From Burkholderiaceae bacterium DAT-1 (GTDB taxonomy: Bacteria; Pseudomonadota; Gammaproteobacteria; Burkholderiales; Chitinimonadaceae): 64,000 bases of DNA. Position numbers and translations under genes: made by a program. The notes beneath the pieces are model-generated. The model was not told the DNA's origin and did no database searches. It was given only the letters and a program-made list of their open reading frames with translations. The DNA lies in assembly GCA_019084025.1 (NCBI GenBank), contig JAHRBI010000001.1, positions 124,001 to 188,000 on the forward strand. The letters run 5' to 3'. Shown here in pieces: positions 49,015-58,807 of this stretch. Position 1 is the first letter of the stretch, and each line of letters starts with the position of its first letter.

Positions 49015-49878
49015 GTGAAATTGTCGTCTTTATTTGCATCTCTTATTGCAGCCACTGCCATCAGCAGCCCAGCTCTCGCACAATCCGTTGCTGCGAGATT
49101 CACACCTGCCAATGCAGCGCCCGGGCAATCCGTTACGTTCAGCTATCAGGCATCTGTTGCCGTCACTGGCGCCTCGATTACCTGCACCATCGAGGGTGTT
49201 CCCGGTTTCAACGGCATCATTTCTGGACCATCCCGTTCCTATACTTTTCAGGCAAGCAACAGTCTGAACGCCACTGTCACCTGCACTGATCATATTGGCG
49301 GTGGAAATGATACGGGTTCTGCGCAAGCCTCCCTGACTGTCGGCCCGCAAGTGCCCGCGTTTAGCTATTACGCAAGCCCCAGTGTGCTCTCCGCAGGCCC
49401 GGACTACACGACCCTGTATCTGACCAATGCGCAGAACTCGAACAGCTGCTCTGGCACAATCGGACAGGTATACGTTGCACGCACCACCACGTACTCGGCT
49501 TCGTGTACCGGCGATGGCGGCACAACCACCCGTGTTGCCACTGTAACGGTCAAATCCTCCACCTGCCCGAAACCCAATCTATGCAACCTGCCACTGCTGA
49601 ATCCCTCAAGCAAGCTCGCACTGAATCTTTATAGTCTGGGCATTCAAGCTGCCAGCCCATCGATCAGTCATCATCAGCTGAGTCTTTCCGGGATTGGCGC
49701 GAAAGATTTGATCGTAGTGGACGCAGTACGCAGGGAAGCCTATGTTCTGCTCGAACGCGATGGCGCCTACACCAAAATCGATCATAAGATTCCGAATGTC
49801 AGCGATATCAGCCAGATTCACTCCGTCTTTATCCCAAGCAATCGGAATAAGGCGATTGAGGTGGATGTTCAGCGTTAA
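49015..49878 (+). CDS. Secreted protein with two Ig-like modules and a conserved C-terminal domain
   Basis: A 287-residue exported protein. A signal peptide (KLSSLFASLIAATAISSPALAQ) is followed by two beta-rich modules of about 85 residues, each with a cysteine pair (SITCTIEG/TVTCTDH and NSCSGT/SASCTGD), resembling Ig-like domains. Residues about 200-287 form a separate domain (LSLSGIGAKDLIVVDAVRR, then IPNVSDISQIHSVFIPSN). I recognise no named family. The start is a GTG with AGGAG seven bases upstream. A decayed relative of its second module and C-terminal domain sits at 40250-40694, so the family was present in at least two copies. Confidence 0.78.
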   Translation: MKLSSLFASLIAATAISSPALAQSVAARFTPANAAPGQSVTFSYQASVAVTGASITCTIEGVPGFNGIISGPSRSYTFQASNSLNATVTCTDHIGGGNDTGSAQASLTVGPQVPAFSYYASPSVLSAGPDYTTLYLTNAQNSNSCSGTIGQVYVARTTTYSASCTGDGGTTTRVATVTVKSSTCPKPNLCNLPLLNPSSKLALNLYSLGIQAASPSISHHQLSLSGIGAKDLIVVDAVRREAYVLLERDGAYTKIDHKIPNVSDISQIHSVFIPSNRNKAIEVDVQR

Positions 49879-49907
49879 CCGTATCCATCGCCTCTAAGCC
49901 TGATCAT

Positions 49908-49934
49908 CCCGCCACATCACGATGTGGCGGGTTT
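49908..49934 (+). terminator. Terminator after the secreted protein gene
   Basis: CCCGCCACAT pairs perfectly with ATGTGGCGGG across a four-base loop, followed by a short TTT. Confidence 0.85.
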
Positions 49935-49986
49935 GCCTCCCGCCGCATTTCCGGCATCATGCCGTCCTCGAACTCCCTTGGTCAGC

Positions 49987-50844
49987 ATGGCTTGCATGAA
50001 CTACCTTACCCATCTCCGCACGCAACTTCCTGATGTCCCACTGCACGCACTGGCGCTGTGGATCATCGACACGCAGGATCGCCTGATCGCCACCATTCAG
50101 CCGGAGCCGGACGATCATGTGCTGGCGGAATTAGCTGACCACTTCCTGGATGCACAGTTTGTTGGCGTACTGACTGATCTGGATGGTGAGGCGCAACAGC
50201 ATCGTACCGTACTGGTATATCGCACATCGTCGATGCAAGACGATGTAACCGTTATCCGCGACGATGCCGAGTTCAAAGCTGCCATTCACCAGCTTAACGG
50301 GCTACTCCCATTCACGATGCTGGGTACAGGTCTCTCGGCTCAAGCGGATGAATACTGGCGCCAATGCCGCAAGAAGGTGGGACACGACCTTTTGTTTGTC
50401 CCGTCTGCAGGTACGATGGTGCAGGATGACACAGGCCGAGTCCTCTTGCAGCGTCGCACCGACGACCATACCTGGAGTATTCTGGGTGGCTGCGTGGAGA
50501 TTGGCGAGACACCGATGGATGCGGCCATCCGCGAAACGTACGAGGAAAGTGGTCTGCGCGTAAAACTGGATCGACTGTTATCGATCGCGACTGGGGATGA
50601 TGGCTGGATCAATTACCCTAATGGCGACTCGCTGCGATTCTGGGGATTTCTGTTTCTGGCGACGGTGGTGTCTGGCGACATTCACGTCAGCAATGATGAA
50701 AGCGCAGAGCTACGCTGGTTTACACCTGCGGAGCTGGAAGCATTGGCGCCACTCAATGTCTACGCCCGCTTCAATCGCATGAATGCTGCGTTGACAGATA
50801 TCGCCATCACCGACATTTGCATGCCCGAACTCAAGTGGGCTTAA
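49987..50844 (+). CDS. Nudix hydrolase
   Basis: A 285-residue protein whose C-terminal half holds a complete Nudix box: GGCVEIGETPMDAAIRETYEESGL in parts, with the G-x5-E-x7-RE-x2-EE-x-G pattern that binds the catalytic metal. The N-terminal 130 residues form an unrecognised domain with no signal peptide. Nudix enzymes cleave nucleoside diphosphates linked to another moiety; the substrate is not predictable. ATG codons at 49987 and 49996 are both possible and neither has a strong ribosome site. Its last 14 bases overlap the end of the convergent lipoprotein gene. Confidence 0.85.
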   Translation: MACMNYLTHLRTQLPDVPLHALALWIIDTQDRLIATIQPEPDDHVLAELADHFLDAQFVGVLTDLDGEAQQHRTVLVYRTSSMQDDVTVIRDDAEFKAAIHQLNGLLPFTMLGTGLSAQADEYWRQCRKKVGHDLLFVPSAGTMVQDDTGRVLLQRRTDDHTWSILGGCVEIGETPMDAAIRETYEESGLRVKLDRLLSIATGDDGWINYPNGDSLRFWGFLFLATVVSGDIHVSNDESAELRWFTPAELEALAPLNVYARFNRMNAALTDIAITDICMPELKWA

Positions 50845-51352
50845 CTGCGGCCACGGGTGACGCAACCGGGCAACCCTTGCCGCGAGCCACGCCTTTGAGG
50901 AAAGCCCGGCGCGCGGTACCCGCGGCGATCGAGGCTGAGACTTCTCGCGAATGCTTTTCCGCGCCGGACAATTTACGCAACCAGCTACGGAACGGGATCA
51001 ACCCCTCAGCCGTGCGCTGAACAGCACCAATCGCCGCATTCTCGGCCTCCTCTCCACCTCGCTCGACCAGACCTGGCTTATCCGGATTTTCCGGGGCATC
51101 CAGATCGGGTCCCAATACGTCATCCAGCGCTTTCACATCTGCCACAAGTGCGTCACAGGCCAGCTCGTCAGTCAGCGCATAGGGCTGCTGGCGTGCTGAG
51201 GCAAGCACCAGTGGAATATCATCGCGTACGAGATTGATATCACTCAGTGGCGTAGTGGCTGCATTGCCGAGCCGTTTGGACGATGTGCTTGCGCACCCTG
51301 CCAGCACACAGCCAAGCAGACCGATTGTCAGACATCTTGCCAAGCAATCCAT
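50831..51352 (-). CDS. Small lipoprotein of unknown function
   Basis: A 173-residue lipoprotein with signal MDCLARCLTIGLLGCVLAGC (lipobox LAGC), then CASTSS. The mature region is alpha-helical and charged, with one further cysteine pair (LACDAL and GKGCPVA). No family is recognised. Conserved-looking segments are SDINLVRDDIPLVLASA and GLIPFRSWLRKLSGAEKHS. The 3' end overlaps the Nudix gene by 14 bases in a tail-to-tail arrangement. The start lies 97 bases from the divergent zinc-ribbon gene. Confidence 0.72.
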   Translation of the reverse strand: MDCLARCLTIGLLGCVLAGCASTSSKRLGNAATTPLSDINLVRDDIPLVLASARQQPYALTDELACDALVADVKALDDVLGPDLDAPENPDKPGLVERGGEEAENAAIGAVQRTAEGLIPFRSWLRKLSGAEKHSREVSASIAAGTARRAFLKGVARGKGCPVASPVAAVKPT

Positions 51353-51449
51353 AGAATGCGCCCGTCATATGTGTTTCATGTCTTTTCAGTATGCAATGCC
51401 CGGACAATTTATGCCACACTAGGCAATCTACTCCAAATATGAGGATGTC

Positions 51450-52511
51450 ATGAGCAAAGCGCTTCGATTGTCCGAAAAATGGTTCCAGCGTGGCTTGTGG
51501 CTGGTGGCAATTGTATTTGCAGGATTTTTAAATGGGCTGGGCAGCAATATTGTCAGTGATCTTCCCAAGGTTGATCCTGGCGTGTCGCTAGAGTCTTTCA
51601 TGCCAGCAGGGCCAACACAAGCTGCCCGTGCCGCGATTCGGGAAGCAGAAAAACAAACCGTTGCAGCGAACGAAGCGCTGGCACAAGCTCAACTGAAACG
51701 GCAGACCGCACAAGCCGACGTCAGCGCCAAACGCGAAACCTTCAGTAATTGGCTGGCAACACGTCATGTCACAGAGCAATCTTCGCAAGATCCGGAGGTG
51801 ATCAAGCGGACACAGGAATTGGATGTACTGAAGGCCACCGAGCGGACGACGCAGGCCAGAGTTGAATCACAGCAACAAATTCTGCTCGATGCAACACAGG
51901 CACAGGATCATGCCCGCAGGCAACTGGCCGAACTGGAGGATGTCGCCCGCGTTCAATGGTACACCGCCAAGCGGCATCAGGAACTCCGTGTTTTCCTGTA
52001 CCGTCTCGCGTTGACACTCCCCTTGCTGATCATCGCAGGCTGGCTGTTCCGCAACAAGCGCAAAAGCCCCTCCTGGCCCTTTGCCTGGGGCTTCATTCTG
52101 TTTGCACTGAGTGCCTTCTTTATTGAACTGGTACCTTATCTGCCCAGTTACGGCGGTTACGTCCACTACATTGTCGGGATTATTGTGACCGTACTAATAG
52201 GCCGCAGCAGCATCAATGCGCTGCAACGCTATCTGGAACAGCAAAAAGCCGCGGAGTCGCAACCAGATGTGGTCAGGCGCCAAGAACTCAGCTACGACAC
52301 CGCACTTGCACGCATGACAAAAGGCGTGTGTCCCGGATGCGAGCGAGCTGTAGATCTGAAACATCCTCACATTGATTTTTGTCCGCATTGCGGCATTGGC
52401 TTGTTTAACCATTGCACACATTGCGACACGCGTAAAAATGCATTTTCGCATTTCTGCCATGCATGCGGTACGGCTGCGTCTGGCGCTCGTAGTGATTCGC
52501 CATCCGCCTAG
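51450..52511 (+). CDS. Membrane protein with coiled coil and double zinc ribbon
   Basis: A 353-residue protein. A first membrane segment ([15 protein letters not shown]) lies near residue 20, then about 120 residues of Ala/Gln/Glu-rich coiled coil (55-180), then two or three membrane segments (185-260: [42 protein letters not shown]). The C-terminus has four CxxC pairs (CPGC, CPHC, CTHC, CHAC), a double zinc ribbon as found in many bacterial membrane and regulatory proteins. The coiled coil should be periplasmic and the ribbons cytoplasmic. Function unknown. GAGGATGTC precedes the ATG. Its last four bases overlap the end of the convergent chemoreceptor gene. Confidence 0.82.
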   Translation: MSKALRLSEKWFQRGLWLVAIVFAGFLNGLGSNIVSDLPKVDPGVSLESFMPAGPTQAARAAIREAEKQTVAANEALAQAQLKRQTAQADVSAKRETFSNWLATRHVTEQSSQDPEVIKRTQELDVLKATERTTQARVESQQQILLDATQAQDHARRQLAELEDVARVQWYTAKRHQELRVFLYRLALTLPLLIIAGWLFRNKRKSPSWPFAWGFILFALSAFFIELVPYLPSYGGYVHYIVGIIVTVLIGRSSINALQRYLEQQKAAESQPDVVRRQELSYDTALARMTKGVCPGCERAVDLKHPHIDFCPHCGIGLFNHCTHCDTRKNAFSHFCHACGTAASGARSDSPSA

Positions 52512-54949
52512 CGTACCGTGAGTCGGGGTACCTGTCCGCCACGAGGCAATTGACGATTCGTCTCATTGCCGAGCGAAAAACGCGACACTGCTGACACCAG
52601 TTCATTGGCTTGTGTTTCAAGCTGGATGGCGGCGGCAGTGGCCTCTTCTACCAAGGCAGCATTTTGCTGGGTGGCCTTATCCATGATGGCCACCGCCTGT
52701 GTGACCTGAGACACGCCTTCGGATTGCTCCTTGCTGGCATTGGCAATCTCGACAATGGCTTCGCTGACCTTACCGATACCGCCGACAATTTCCTCAACCG
52801 TATCACCCGCCAGATTCACCTGATGGCGGCCGACTTCTACACATGATAGTGACGCCTCGATCAGTTGCTTGATTTCGCGAGCGGAGTTAGCTGTTCTTTG
52901 TGCCAGACTGCGTACTTCGGATGCCACCACTGCAAAGCCACGGCCTTCTTCTCCTGCACGTGCGGCCTCAACAGCCGCATTCAAGGCCAGAATATTGGTT
53001 TGAAAGGCAATGCCATCAATGACACCGATAATGTCAGCAATCTTGCGTGATGACGCAGCAATTTCGCCCATAGTCTCTACTACCTGCCTGACAGCACTGC
53101 CGCCCTGCTCGGCTACTTCCCGCGAATGTATGGCCATTTCGCTCGCCATGGTGGCATTGCCGGCATTCTGACCGACTGTGCCGCTCAGCTCTTCCATGCT
53201 GGTAGCGGTTTCTTCAATGCTGCTCGCCTGCTGCTCGGTTCGGCGTGACAGATCCTGATTGCCTTGTGCAATTTCCTGAGACGCTACATTGATGCGGTCT
53301 GCCGCAATTCGAATGCCACCGATCAACTCGCGGAGGCTGTACACCGTTTCATTGAGCGAGTCCTTCACTGCACCGAATATACCCGGATACTGCGAATCGA
53401 CCGTCCGCGACAAATCCCCCTTGGCCATGGCTTCAGCCTGAACCGATAGCTCACCCAGACAATGCAGGGCATCCAAAGACGCATTGATATTGCCTTTTAG
53501 TACAGCAAGCTCCCCTTCTGCAGTTGCCGTCACATGCTGACCCAGTTTGCCATTGGCCAACTGCGCCATTACATCGCCGATATCTTCAAGCACGGCTTTC
53601 AGATTCGCCACCGTCGAATTCATGGCCACCTTGACCTCTGCAAATACGCCTTGGTAGCTGCCAGTCATTGACTGATCCAGATCGCCTTTGGCGAGCGCGC
53701 GTGCAACATGTGCCATCTCATCGAGGCAACGCAGGGCATCCAGAGTGCAATTGATATTGTCTTTCAAAGCCGCCAATGCGCCTTCGCCTTGCGCACTCAC
53801 CCGATGGCTGATATCCCCGCGCGCCACTTTCGCCATGACCGCGCCAATATCGCCAATCATGGTATCCATCACTGACATGGCCTGATCCACTGACCGACGG
53901 AAATCACCTGCCACACGCGGATCAACACGCGACGAGAAGTCACCATGAGACAAGCTATCCATGACCTGCACAACCGCACGGGTCGACAGATCAAGGGTAT
54001 CCACAGATACATTGACGCTTGTTTTTAATGTTGCAAGATCACCCACCGCATCGACTTCGATCCGCTTCGAGAAGTCGCCCGAAGCCACGGATGCCATCAC
54101 CTCATTAGTTTCAGCCAGTGTGCCTTGTACGGAAGAGAGCAAGTGATTGAATGCTTGAGCAGTTTTGCCAATTTCATCCTGAGCAGCGATGGGAACCGAC
54201 AGAGAAAAATCCCCTTGCATCTCTACACGGACAATCGTCTCCTGCAGTTTCTTCAGCGGCTTCAGCAGGGCATTCACCAGCGCAATGGCACTCAAAACGG
54301 CAACCGCAAATGCGCCTACCATCCACACGGAAAACCAGATTGTGAGACTGTGCGAGGCTGCAATGCTCGACTCCCGCCGAGCACTCATGTCCTTTCGCGC
54401 ATCCTCAAAGAGTGTAGTCAGTTCTCGATTCGATGCGGAGAAGGTGGTATCTGCCGATTGCAGCATCATTGCAGTCATATTGACGTCTGTTGTCACCATA
54501 TCCAGCGCATCGGTAATATCCTTACGGAAGGCCTTCGTCGCCTTAGCCAGTACCGCAATATTGGCTTGATCCGCTTTACTCCAAAGACTCGACTTTTGCC
54601 AGGTATCAAGCTGATTGGCGGCTAAGTCGAGCCGTTGAATCTGTTCCTGAGCAAACCTGTTTGCCTTATCTGCATCTGCATTGCTTTGCAGCATGGCTGA
54701 CAAAGAATAAAGATTATTCCGCGTCAGCCCTAGCTCCAGTGTGAACTGACTTACTAGATCGTATTGCTTGAAATCTTCTTCGAATAGCGAGTTCAGGGTC
54801 GATGTCTGCTGGCGAATGCCGTAAAGCGCCATGATGCCGAGTAGCAGCATGAGCACGGCGGTCAGCATAGCGGGCAGAAGAAATTTGATCCGAATGGGCA
54901 AATCAGCAAAGCGTTGACGCAACTGGGTGCCTGAGGTCTGCATGGCCAT
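52508..54949 (-). CDS. Methyl-accepting chemotaxis protein with multiple HAMP units
   Basis: An 813-residue chemoreceptor. A membrane segment lies at 22-45, a four-helix-bundle-like periplasmic domain at about 46-205, and a second membrane segment near 206-230. Between 230 and 545 there are about seven HAMP-like units, each marked by a G-D-F/I/L or G-K-L (MQGDFS, ASGDFS, SHGDFS, ARGDIS, AKGDLD, ANGKLG, AKGDLS). The signalling domain follows, with the conserved tip [31 protein letters not shown] and flanking methylation helices. No C-terminal CheR-binding pentapeptide is seen. Poly-HAMP receptors are known, but seven units is many. The start at 54949 has a weak ribosome site. Confidence 0.9.
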   Translation of the reverse strand: MAMQTSGTQLRQRFADLPIRIKFLLPAMLTAVLMLLLGIMALYGIRQQTSTLNSLFEEDFKQYDLVSQFTLELGLTRNNLYSLSAMLQSNADADKANRFAQEQIQRLDLAANQLDTWQKSSLWSKADQANIAVLAKATKAFRKDITDALDMVTTDVNMTAMMLQSADTTFSASNRELTTLFEDARKDMSARRESSIAASHSLTIWFSVWMVGAFAVAVLSAIALVNALLKPLKKLQETIVRVEMQGDFSLSVPIAAQDEIGKTAQAFNHLLSSVQGTLAETNEVMASVASGDFSKRIEVDAVGDLATLKTSVNVSVDTLDLSTRAVVQVMDSLSHGDFSSRVDPRVAGDFRRSVDQAMSVMDTMIGDIGAVMAKVARGDISHRVSAQGEGALAALKDNINCTLDALRCLDEMAHVARALAKGDLDQSMTGSYQGVFAEVKVAMNSTVANLKAVLEDIGDVMAQLANGKLGQHVTATAEGELAVLKGNINASLDALHCLGELSVQAEAMAKGDLSRTVDSQYPGIFGAVKDSLNETVYSLRELIGGIRIAADRINVASQEIAQGNQDLSRRTEQQASSIEETATSMEELSGTVGQNAGNATMASEMAIHSREVAEQGGSAVRQVVETMGEIAASSRKIADIIGVIDGIAFQTNILALNAAVEAARAGEEGRGFAVVASEVRSLAQRTANSAREIKQLIEASLSCVEVGRHQVNLAGDTVEEIVGGIGKVSEAIVEIANASKEQSEGVSQVTQAVAIMDKATQQNAALVEEATAAAIQLETQANELVSAVSRFSLGNETNRQLPRGGQVPRLTVR

Positions 54950-55062
54950 TGTCTCGAAAAGCTAGATAGACAGTAAAAACGCTCCGAACAGCCGGAAAAT
55001 CGGTTGTCCTATCAGCATAGACGAGCAGACTTCACCTCCGCCTGCGCCGGATATACGGCAAT

Positions 55063-55088
55063 AAAAAAACCCGCCATATTGGCGGGTT
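55063..55088 (-). terminator. Terminator after the M13 peptidase gene
   Basis: AACCCGCCA pairs with TGGCGGGTT across a three-base loop; on the minus strand it is followed by a run of seven T. Confidence 0.9.
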
Positions 55089-55106
55089 GTTGATGGAGCA
55101 CGGCGC

Positions 55107-57161
55107 TTACCAGACTCGGCAGCGCTTTTCCGGCACCATTGCATCCCCTTTATGACAGGCGAAGGCTTGCTCGAACTCAGGCATATTCACCATCAGACCA
55201 TTCACACGGTATTTCCCCGGTGAATGCGGATTTGTCAGCGCATGCACACGCTGCGTTTCCGGACGGGTATTTTCACATGCCCACTGTGCATAGCCTACGA
55301 AGAAACGCTGCTCAGGTGTGAGACCATCGACATCGGGCAAATTCTGGCCGACCACTTCGGCCTTCCAGGCCATCCAGGCCAGAATCAAGCCGCCCAGATC
55401 GGCAATGTCTTCGCCCTGAGTCAGACGGCCATTGATCTTCAGCTCATCGATAATGGTGTAGGTGCTGTATTGCTTAACGATGCAGGCTGCGTGTTCGTTA
55501 AATGCCTTGGCATCATCCTTTTCCCACCAGTCTTTGAGATTACCCTTGCCATCGAACTGGCGACCGCTGTCATCGAAGCCATGGGTCAGCTCATGCCCGA
55601 TGGTCGAGCCTGTGTTGCCATAATTAGGTGCGTCATCCATCTTCGGGTCGTACAAGGGCGGCTGCAAGACGCCCGCAGGGAAGTTGATATCGTTCATCTG
55701 CGGGTTGTAATAGGCATTCACTGTCGGCGGGGTCATGCTCCATTCGCTGCGATCAACCGGCTTGCCAATCTTGGCAAGCTGGCGGCGAATTTCGAAGACT
55801 GTGGCACGATCGCTGTTGCCGAAGAAATCGTCGGGGCGAATCTCGACGCTGCTGTAATCGCGCCAGCGATCCGGATAGCCTACCTTGTTGGCAACCGCAT
55901 GCAACTTTTCGATCGCACGCTTTTTGGTTGTGTCACTCATCCAGCTCAGCGCCTTAATATCGGCTTCCATTGCATCTTCGATCTGGCGCGTCATTTTCTG
56001 CGTGTCTGCCTTCAGCTTTGGCGTGAAGGCGCGATCAGTGAACTCCTTGCCCAATGCCTCACCCAGCTGGTTATCCACATTCTGGACGCAACGCTGCCAG
56101 CGTGGTGCCTGCTTGGGCGTACCCATTAGCGCAGTGCCATAGAAATCGAAGTGTTCACGATCGATTGCGGCAGTCAGGCTGCTCGCGGATGCACGCATGA
56201 CATTCCAGCGCAGATAGGCCCGCACCACATCAAGCGGCAGACTCGACAGTTCGCGATTCAGCGCCTTCATGTATGCTGGCTGACCGACGTTCAGCTCGGC
56301 AAAATCGGGCGCACCCAGTTGCTTCAGATATTGATCCCATGCAAAGGCGGGCGTCATGGCCTTGAGCTTGTCCAGCCCCATCTTATGCGATGTCTTGTAT
56401 GGGTCGCGCAGATCGACTGCGCCCAGCTGCGCTTTGGCCAGACGGGTTTCCAGTGCCAGAATCGCGGCTGCATCACGTTTGGCGGCAGCCTTGCTGGTGC
56501 CTGATTGAACCAGTACACGTTCAATGTGCTGGATGTATTTAAGGCGCAGCGCCTTCGACTTGGGATCTGTCTTCAGATAGAAATCGCGCTCGGGTAAACC
56601 AATGCCACCGGCACCCACACCCGCAATCACATTGTCAGAGTTGGTATAGTCCTGCTCGGAGCCGAAATTGAAGAACCCGCTCACCCCACGGCCATGCAGC
56701 GTAGCCAGTAGGGCTGGCAATACTTGCCGATCTTTCAGCCCGGCAACTTGATCAAGCATGGACTGTGCAGGTGCGAGTCCGCGCTTTTCAATACCGGACT
56801 CATCCATGCACGCGCCAAAGTAGTCGCCGATTTTTTGCTGGCTGACGGTTCGGCCTTCGGTTTGCTTGGAAAGCGAATCGAGTATACCCCACAGATAGCG
56901 CTGGTTTTCGTGCGCCAATTTACCGTATACCGACCAGCTGGATTTATCTGACGGAATAGGGTTATTTTTGATCCATCCACCGCAGGCGTACTGGTAAAAG
57001 TCCTGACATGGATTCGCCGTCCGATCCATCGACTGGTTATCCAGACTGGGCGTATACGGCAACGAAGTAAATGGCTGGTCTGCGCTCGCATCAGCAGCAA
57101 GTGCAGACGCGGTCAGCGGGTAGAGCCCTGCAGCACACAAGGCAAGTACGAGGCGACGCAT
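55107..57161 (-). CDS. Secreted M13 (neprilysin-type) zinc metallopeptidase
   Basis: A 684-residue exported peptidase of the neprilysin/PepO family, cleaving short peptides on the amino side of hydrophobic residues. The signal peptide ends near SALAAD. NPCQDFYQYACGGWIKNN opens the mature domain. Zinc ligands are in IGHELTHGFDD (HExxH) and GEDIADLGG, the substrate-binding NAYYNP motif is present, and the protein ends in CRVW, the family's hallmark C-terminus. Cysteines in pairs suggest disulfides in the periplasm. GGGAGG precedes the ATG. It stands alone with its own terminator. Confidence 0.95.
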   Translation of the reverse strand: MRRLVLALCAAGLYPLTASALAADASADQPFTSLPYTPSLDNQSMDRTANPCQDFYQYACGGWIKNNPIPSDKSSWSVYGKLAHENQRYLWGILDSLSKQTEGRTVSQQKIGDYFGACMDESGIEKRGLAPAQSMLDQVAGLKDRQVLPALLATLHGRGVSGFFNFGSEQDYTNSDNVIAGVGAGGIGLPERDFYLKTDPKSKALRLKYIQHIERVLVQSGTSKAAAKRDAAAILALETRLAKAQLGAVDLRDPYKTSHKMGLDKLKAMTPAFAWDQYLKQLGAPDFAELNVGQPAYMKALNRELSSLPLDVVRAYLRWNVMRASASSLTAAIDREHFDFYGTALMGTPKQAPRWQRCVQNVDNQLGEALGKEFTDRAFTPKLKADTQKMTRQIEDAMEADIKALSWMSDTTKKRAIEKLHAVANKVGYPDRWRDYSSVEIRPDDFFGNSDRATVFEIRRQLAKIGKPVDRSEWSMTPPTVNAYYNPQMNDINFPAGVLQPPLYDPKMDDAPNYGNTGSTIGHELTHGFDDSGRQFDGKGNLKDWWEKDDAKAFNEHAACIVKQYSTYTIIDELKINGRLTQGEDIADLGGLILAWMAWKAEVVGQNLPDVDGLTPEQRFFVGYAQWACENTRPETQRVHALTNPHSPGKYRVNGLMVNMPEFEQAFACHKGDAMVPEKRCRVW

Positions 57162-57261
57162 CGGATAAACCTCCCATGGGTATTCTGTCTATGTATTGGC
57201 GCACATTGCCAAAACAACAGTATACCGACGGGAAGGTTATCCTGTACAAGATTTGCTGAGG

Positions 57262-57837
57262 CTACCCCGGAACCAGCGTGTTGACTTGCACAACTGGCTG
57301 ACACACCTTCGGCGTATCGATAGCAAGCCGGTAGTTCAGGATCGGATGATCAGCCGGTGTGAGGCGAACAAATCCATGACGAACCGCCAGGCGTATCATG
57401 CGATCATTGCTCCGCAAGCATCGCGCAAGCAGTCCTCGCAAACCACGTGACCGTGCACTGTCAATCAACGCTTGCATCATGATGCTGCCCACGCCCATGC
57501 CATGCCAGTCATCTGAAATGAGAACCGCCACTTCGCCGGTTTGCGTCTCGGAATCGATGACATATCGCGCTGATGCCATGACACGTAAGGAACCATCACG
57601 ATCGCATGTCATCACAAAGTGGGTGACCTGATCCGGATCCGGCGTGCATAAGGCATCCAGCTGCGGACGCGAAGCGGAAAAGTCGCCGTCGCCGAAACGA
57701 AAATACCGACTGGCGTATGAGAGACGGGCGATAAATGCACCCATCAGGATGGAGTCACTTGGCGCAATGTGCCGAAGTTGCATACCGGAAGCAGCAAGAT
57801 GACAGACTTGCACTACGGGGGACTGGATAGGCTTCAT
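57262..57837 (-). CDS. GNAT-family acetyltransferase
   Basis: A 191-residue protein with a GNAT fold: the acetyl-CoA loop reads DDWHGMGVGSIMMQALID, followed by LRSNDRMIRLAVRHGFVRL. It resembles the GNAT domains found in single-domain or protein-acetyltransferase relatives; the substrate is unknown. GGAGG sits six bases before the ATG. It lies 100 bases downstream from the start of the M13 gene on the same strand, so it is transcribed toward that gene and could be co-transcribed with it. Confidence 0.8.
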   Translation of the reverse strand: MKPIQSPVVQVCHLAASGMQLRHIAPSDSILMGAFIARLSYASRYFRFGDGDFSASRPQLDALCTPDPDQVTHFVMTCDRDGSLRVMASARYVIDSETQTGEVAVLISDDWHGMGVGSIMMQALIDSARSRGLRGLLARCLRSNDRMIRLAVRHGFVRLTPADHPILNYRLAIDTPKVCQPVVQVNTLVPG

Positions 57838-58002
57838 GGCCCACCTCCTGTCTGACAGGATAGAAAACTACACAGCATCCAGCGTAACAGTTAAATATTT
57901 CAATCCCGTTACAATTCATTCATATTTATTTACATTTCACCTTGCATTGCGCCAGATCAGCTTTCGTTCACTTTATGATATCGGTGCAGCAAGGCAGGCA
58001 AA

Positions 58003-58032
58003 AAAAGCGCCCGAACTCGGTCGGGCGCTTTT
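58003..58032 (-). terminator. Terminator after the chalcone-isomerase-like gene
   Basis: AAAAGCGCCCGA pairs perfectly with TCGGGCGCTTTT across a six-base loop; on the minus strand T residues follow. Confidence 0.92.
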
Positions 58033-58056
58033 AAGGTAAAAATGGACTGACTCAGC

Positions 58057-58686
58057 TTATTTGCCAGCGTCACGCATGCTTCGGGATACACCCAGTAAGT
58101 TGTTGCGCAACTCCGCTGGCGTTTTTCCGCCCACATACATACGCAGGAAGATCTTGCCCATTAAATCGCTATTGATGTAACGCGTATTGGTGCCGGGTAC
58201 CATGATGGGATTGCCATTGATGGTCGCGCACACGCCTTTTCCGGGTATAACATCGATCGCGACGATATCGCCTTTCTTGATCTTAGGCAGCGAGTTATAA
58301 ATCGCACCCATCTGGAATACCTCATTGATCACCTGACCAAACTCTTCCTTGGTCGCAGAGGCTTCAAAATCATTCAGAAAATAGCGCGAGGCTGTCGAGC
58401 CGGAGATTTCCTGCAAGAGCGCCAGCTGAATACGCTTCGGACCTGGCATGGCTTCGAGCGCTTCCAGTGTGGTGGCTTTTTGCGGCAGATACAAGCCGGA
58501 GATATCTACCTTGTTATATCCGCGCTTGCGCCAGCCCACACCATTGAGCTGCAATTTAACAGACTCGACCGTCACGGTGTCCTCAAAGGACATCCCATCC
58601 AGTTCGACCGCCGCATGCACGACGGGCAGCGCAAAACAGAGCAATGCAGCAGTCTTGAAATGACGAAGCAGTGATTGAATGAACAT
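58057..58686 (-). CDS. Secreted chalcone-isomerase-like domain protein
   Basis: A 209-residue exported protein (signal MFIQSLLRHFKTAALLCFAL, cleavage near VHA-AV) that matches the bacterial chalcone-isomerase-like family (Pfam Chalcone_3 type): VELDGMSFEDTV, NGVGWRKRG, VDISGLYLPQKA and YVGGKTPAELRNNLLG are typical blocks. In bacteria these domains probably bind small hydrophobic ligands; isomerase activity is not expected. The ATG at 58686 is chosen over an upstream in-frame start at 58743 so that the signal peptide is N-terminal. Confidence 0.82.
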   Translation of the reverse strand: MFIQSLLRHFKTAALLCFALPVVHAAVELDGMSFEDTVTVESVKLQLNGVGWRKRGYNKVDISGLYLPQKATTLEALEAMPGPKRIQLALLQEISGSTASRYFLNDFEASATKEEFGQVINEVFQMGAIYNSLPKIKKGDIVAIDVIPGKGVCATINGNPIMVPGTNTRYINSDLMGKIFLRMYVGGKTPAELRNNLLGVSRSMRDAGK

Positions 58687-58807
58687 GATGTGTCTCACTT
58701 TCCGGGGAGACGCACAAAGTGCGGTCTCGACAGCGGGATGCACTGGGGAAGATGCATGCCCGCTGGTTTCATAAGCGCCACCCGGTATTCAGGCAGCGCG
58801 GCTCAGC

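Noticed and set aside
58709-58807. Possible short RNA or gene in the gap between 58686 and 58808
   Set aside because: No open frame with a ribosome site and no structured hairpin was seen.
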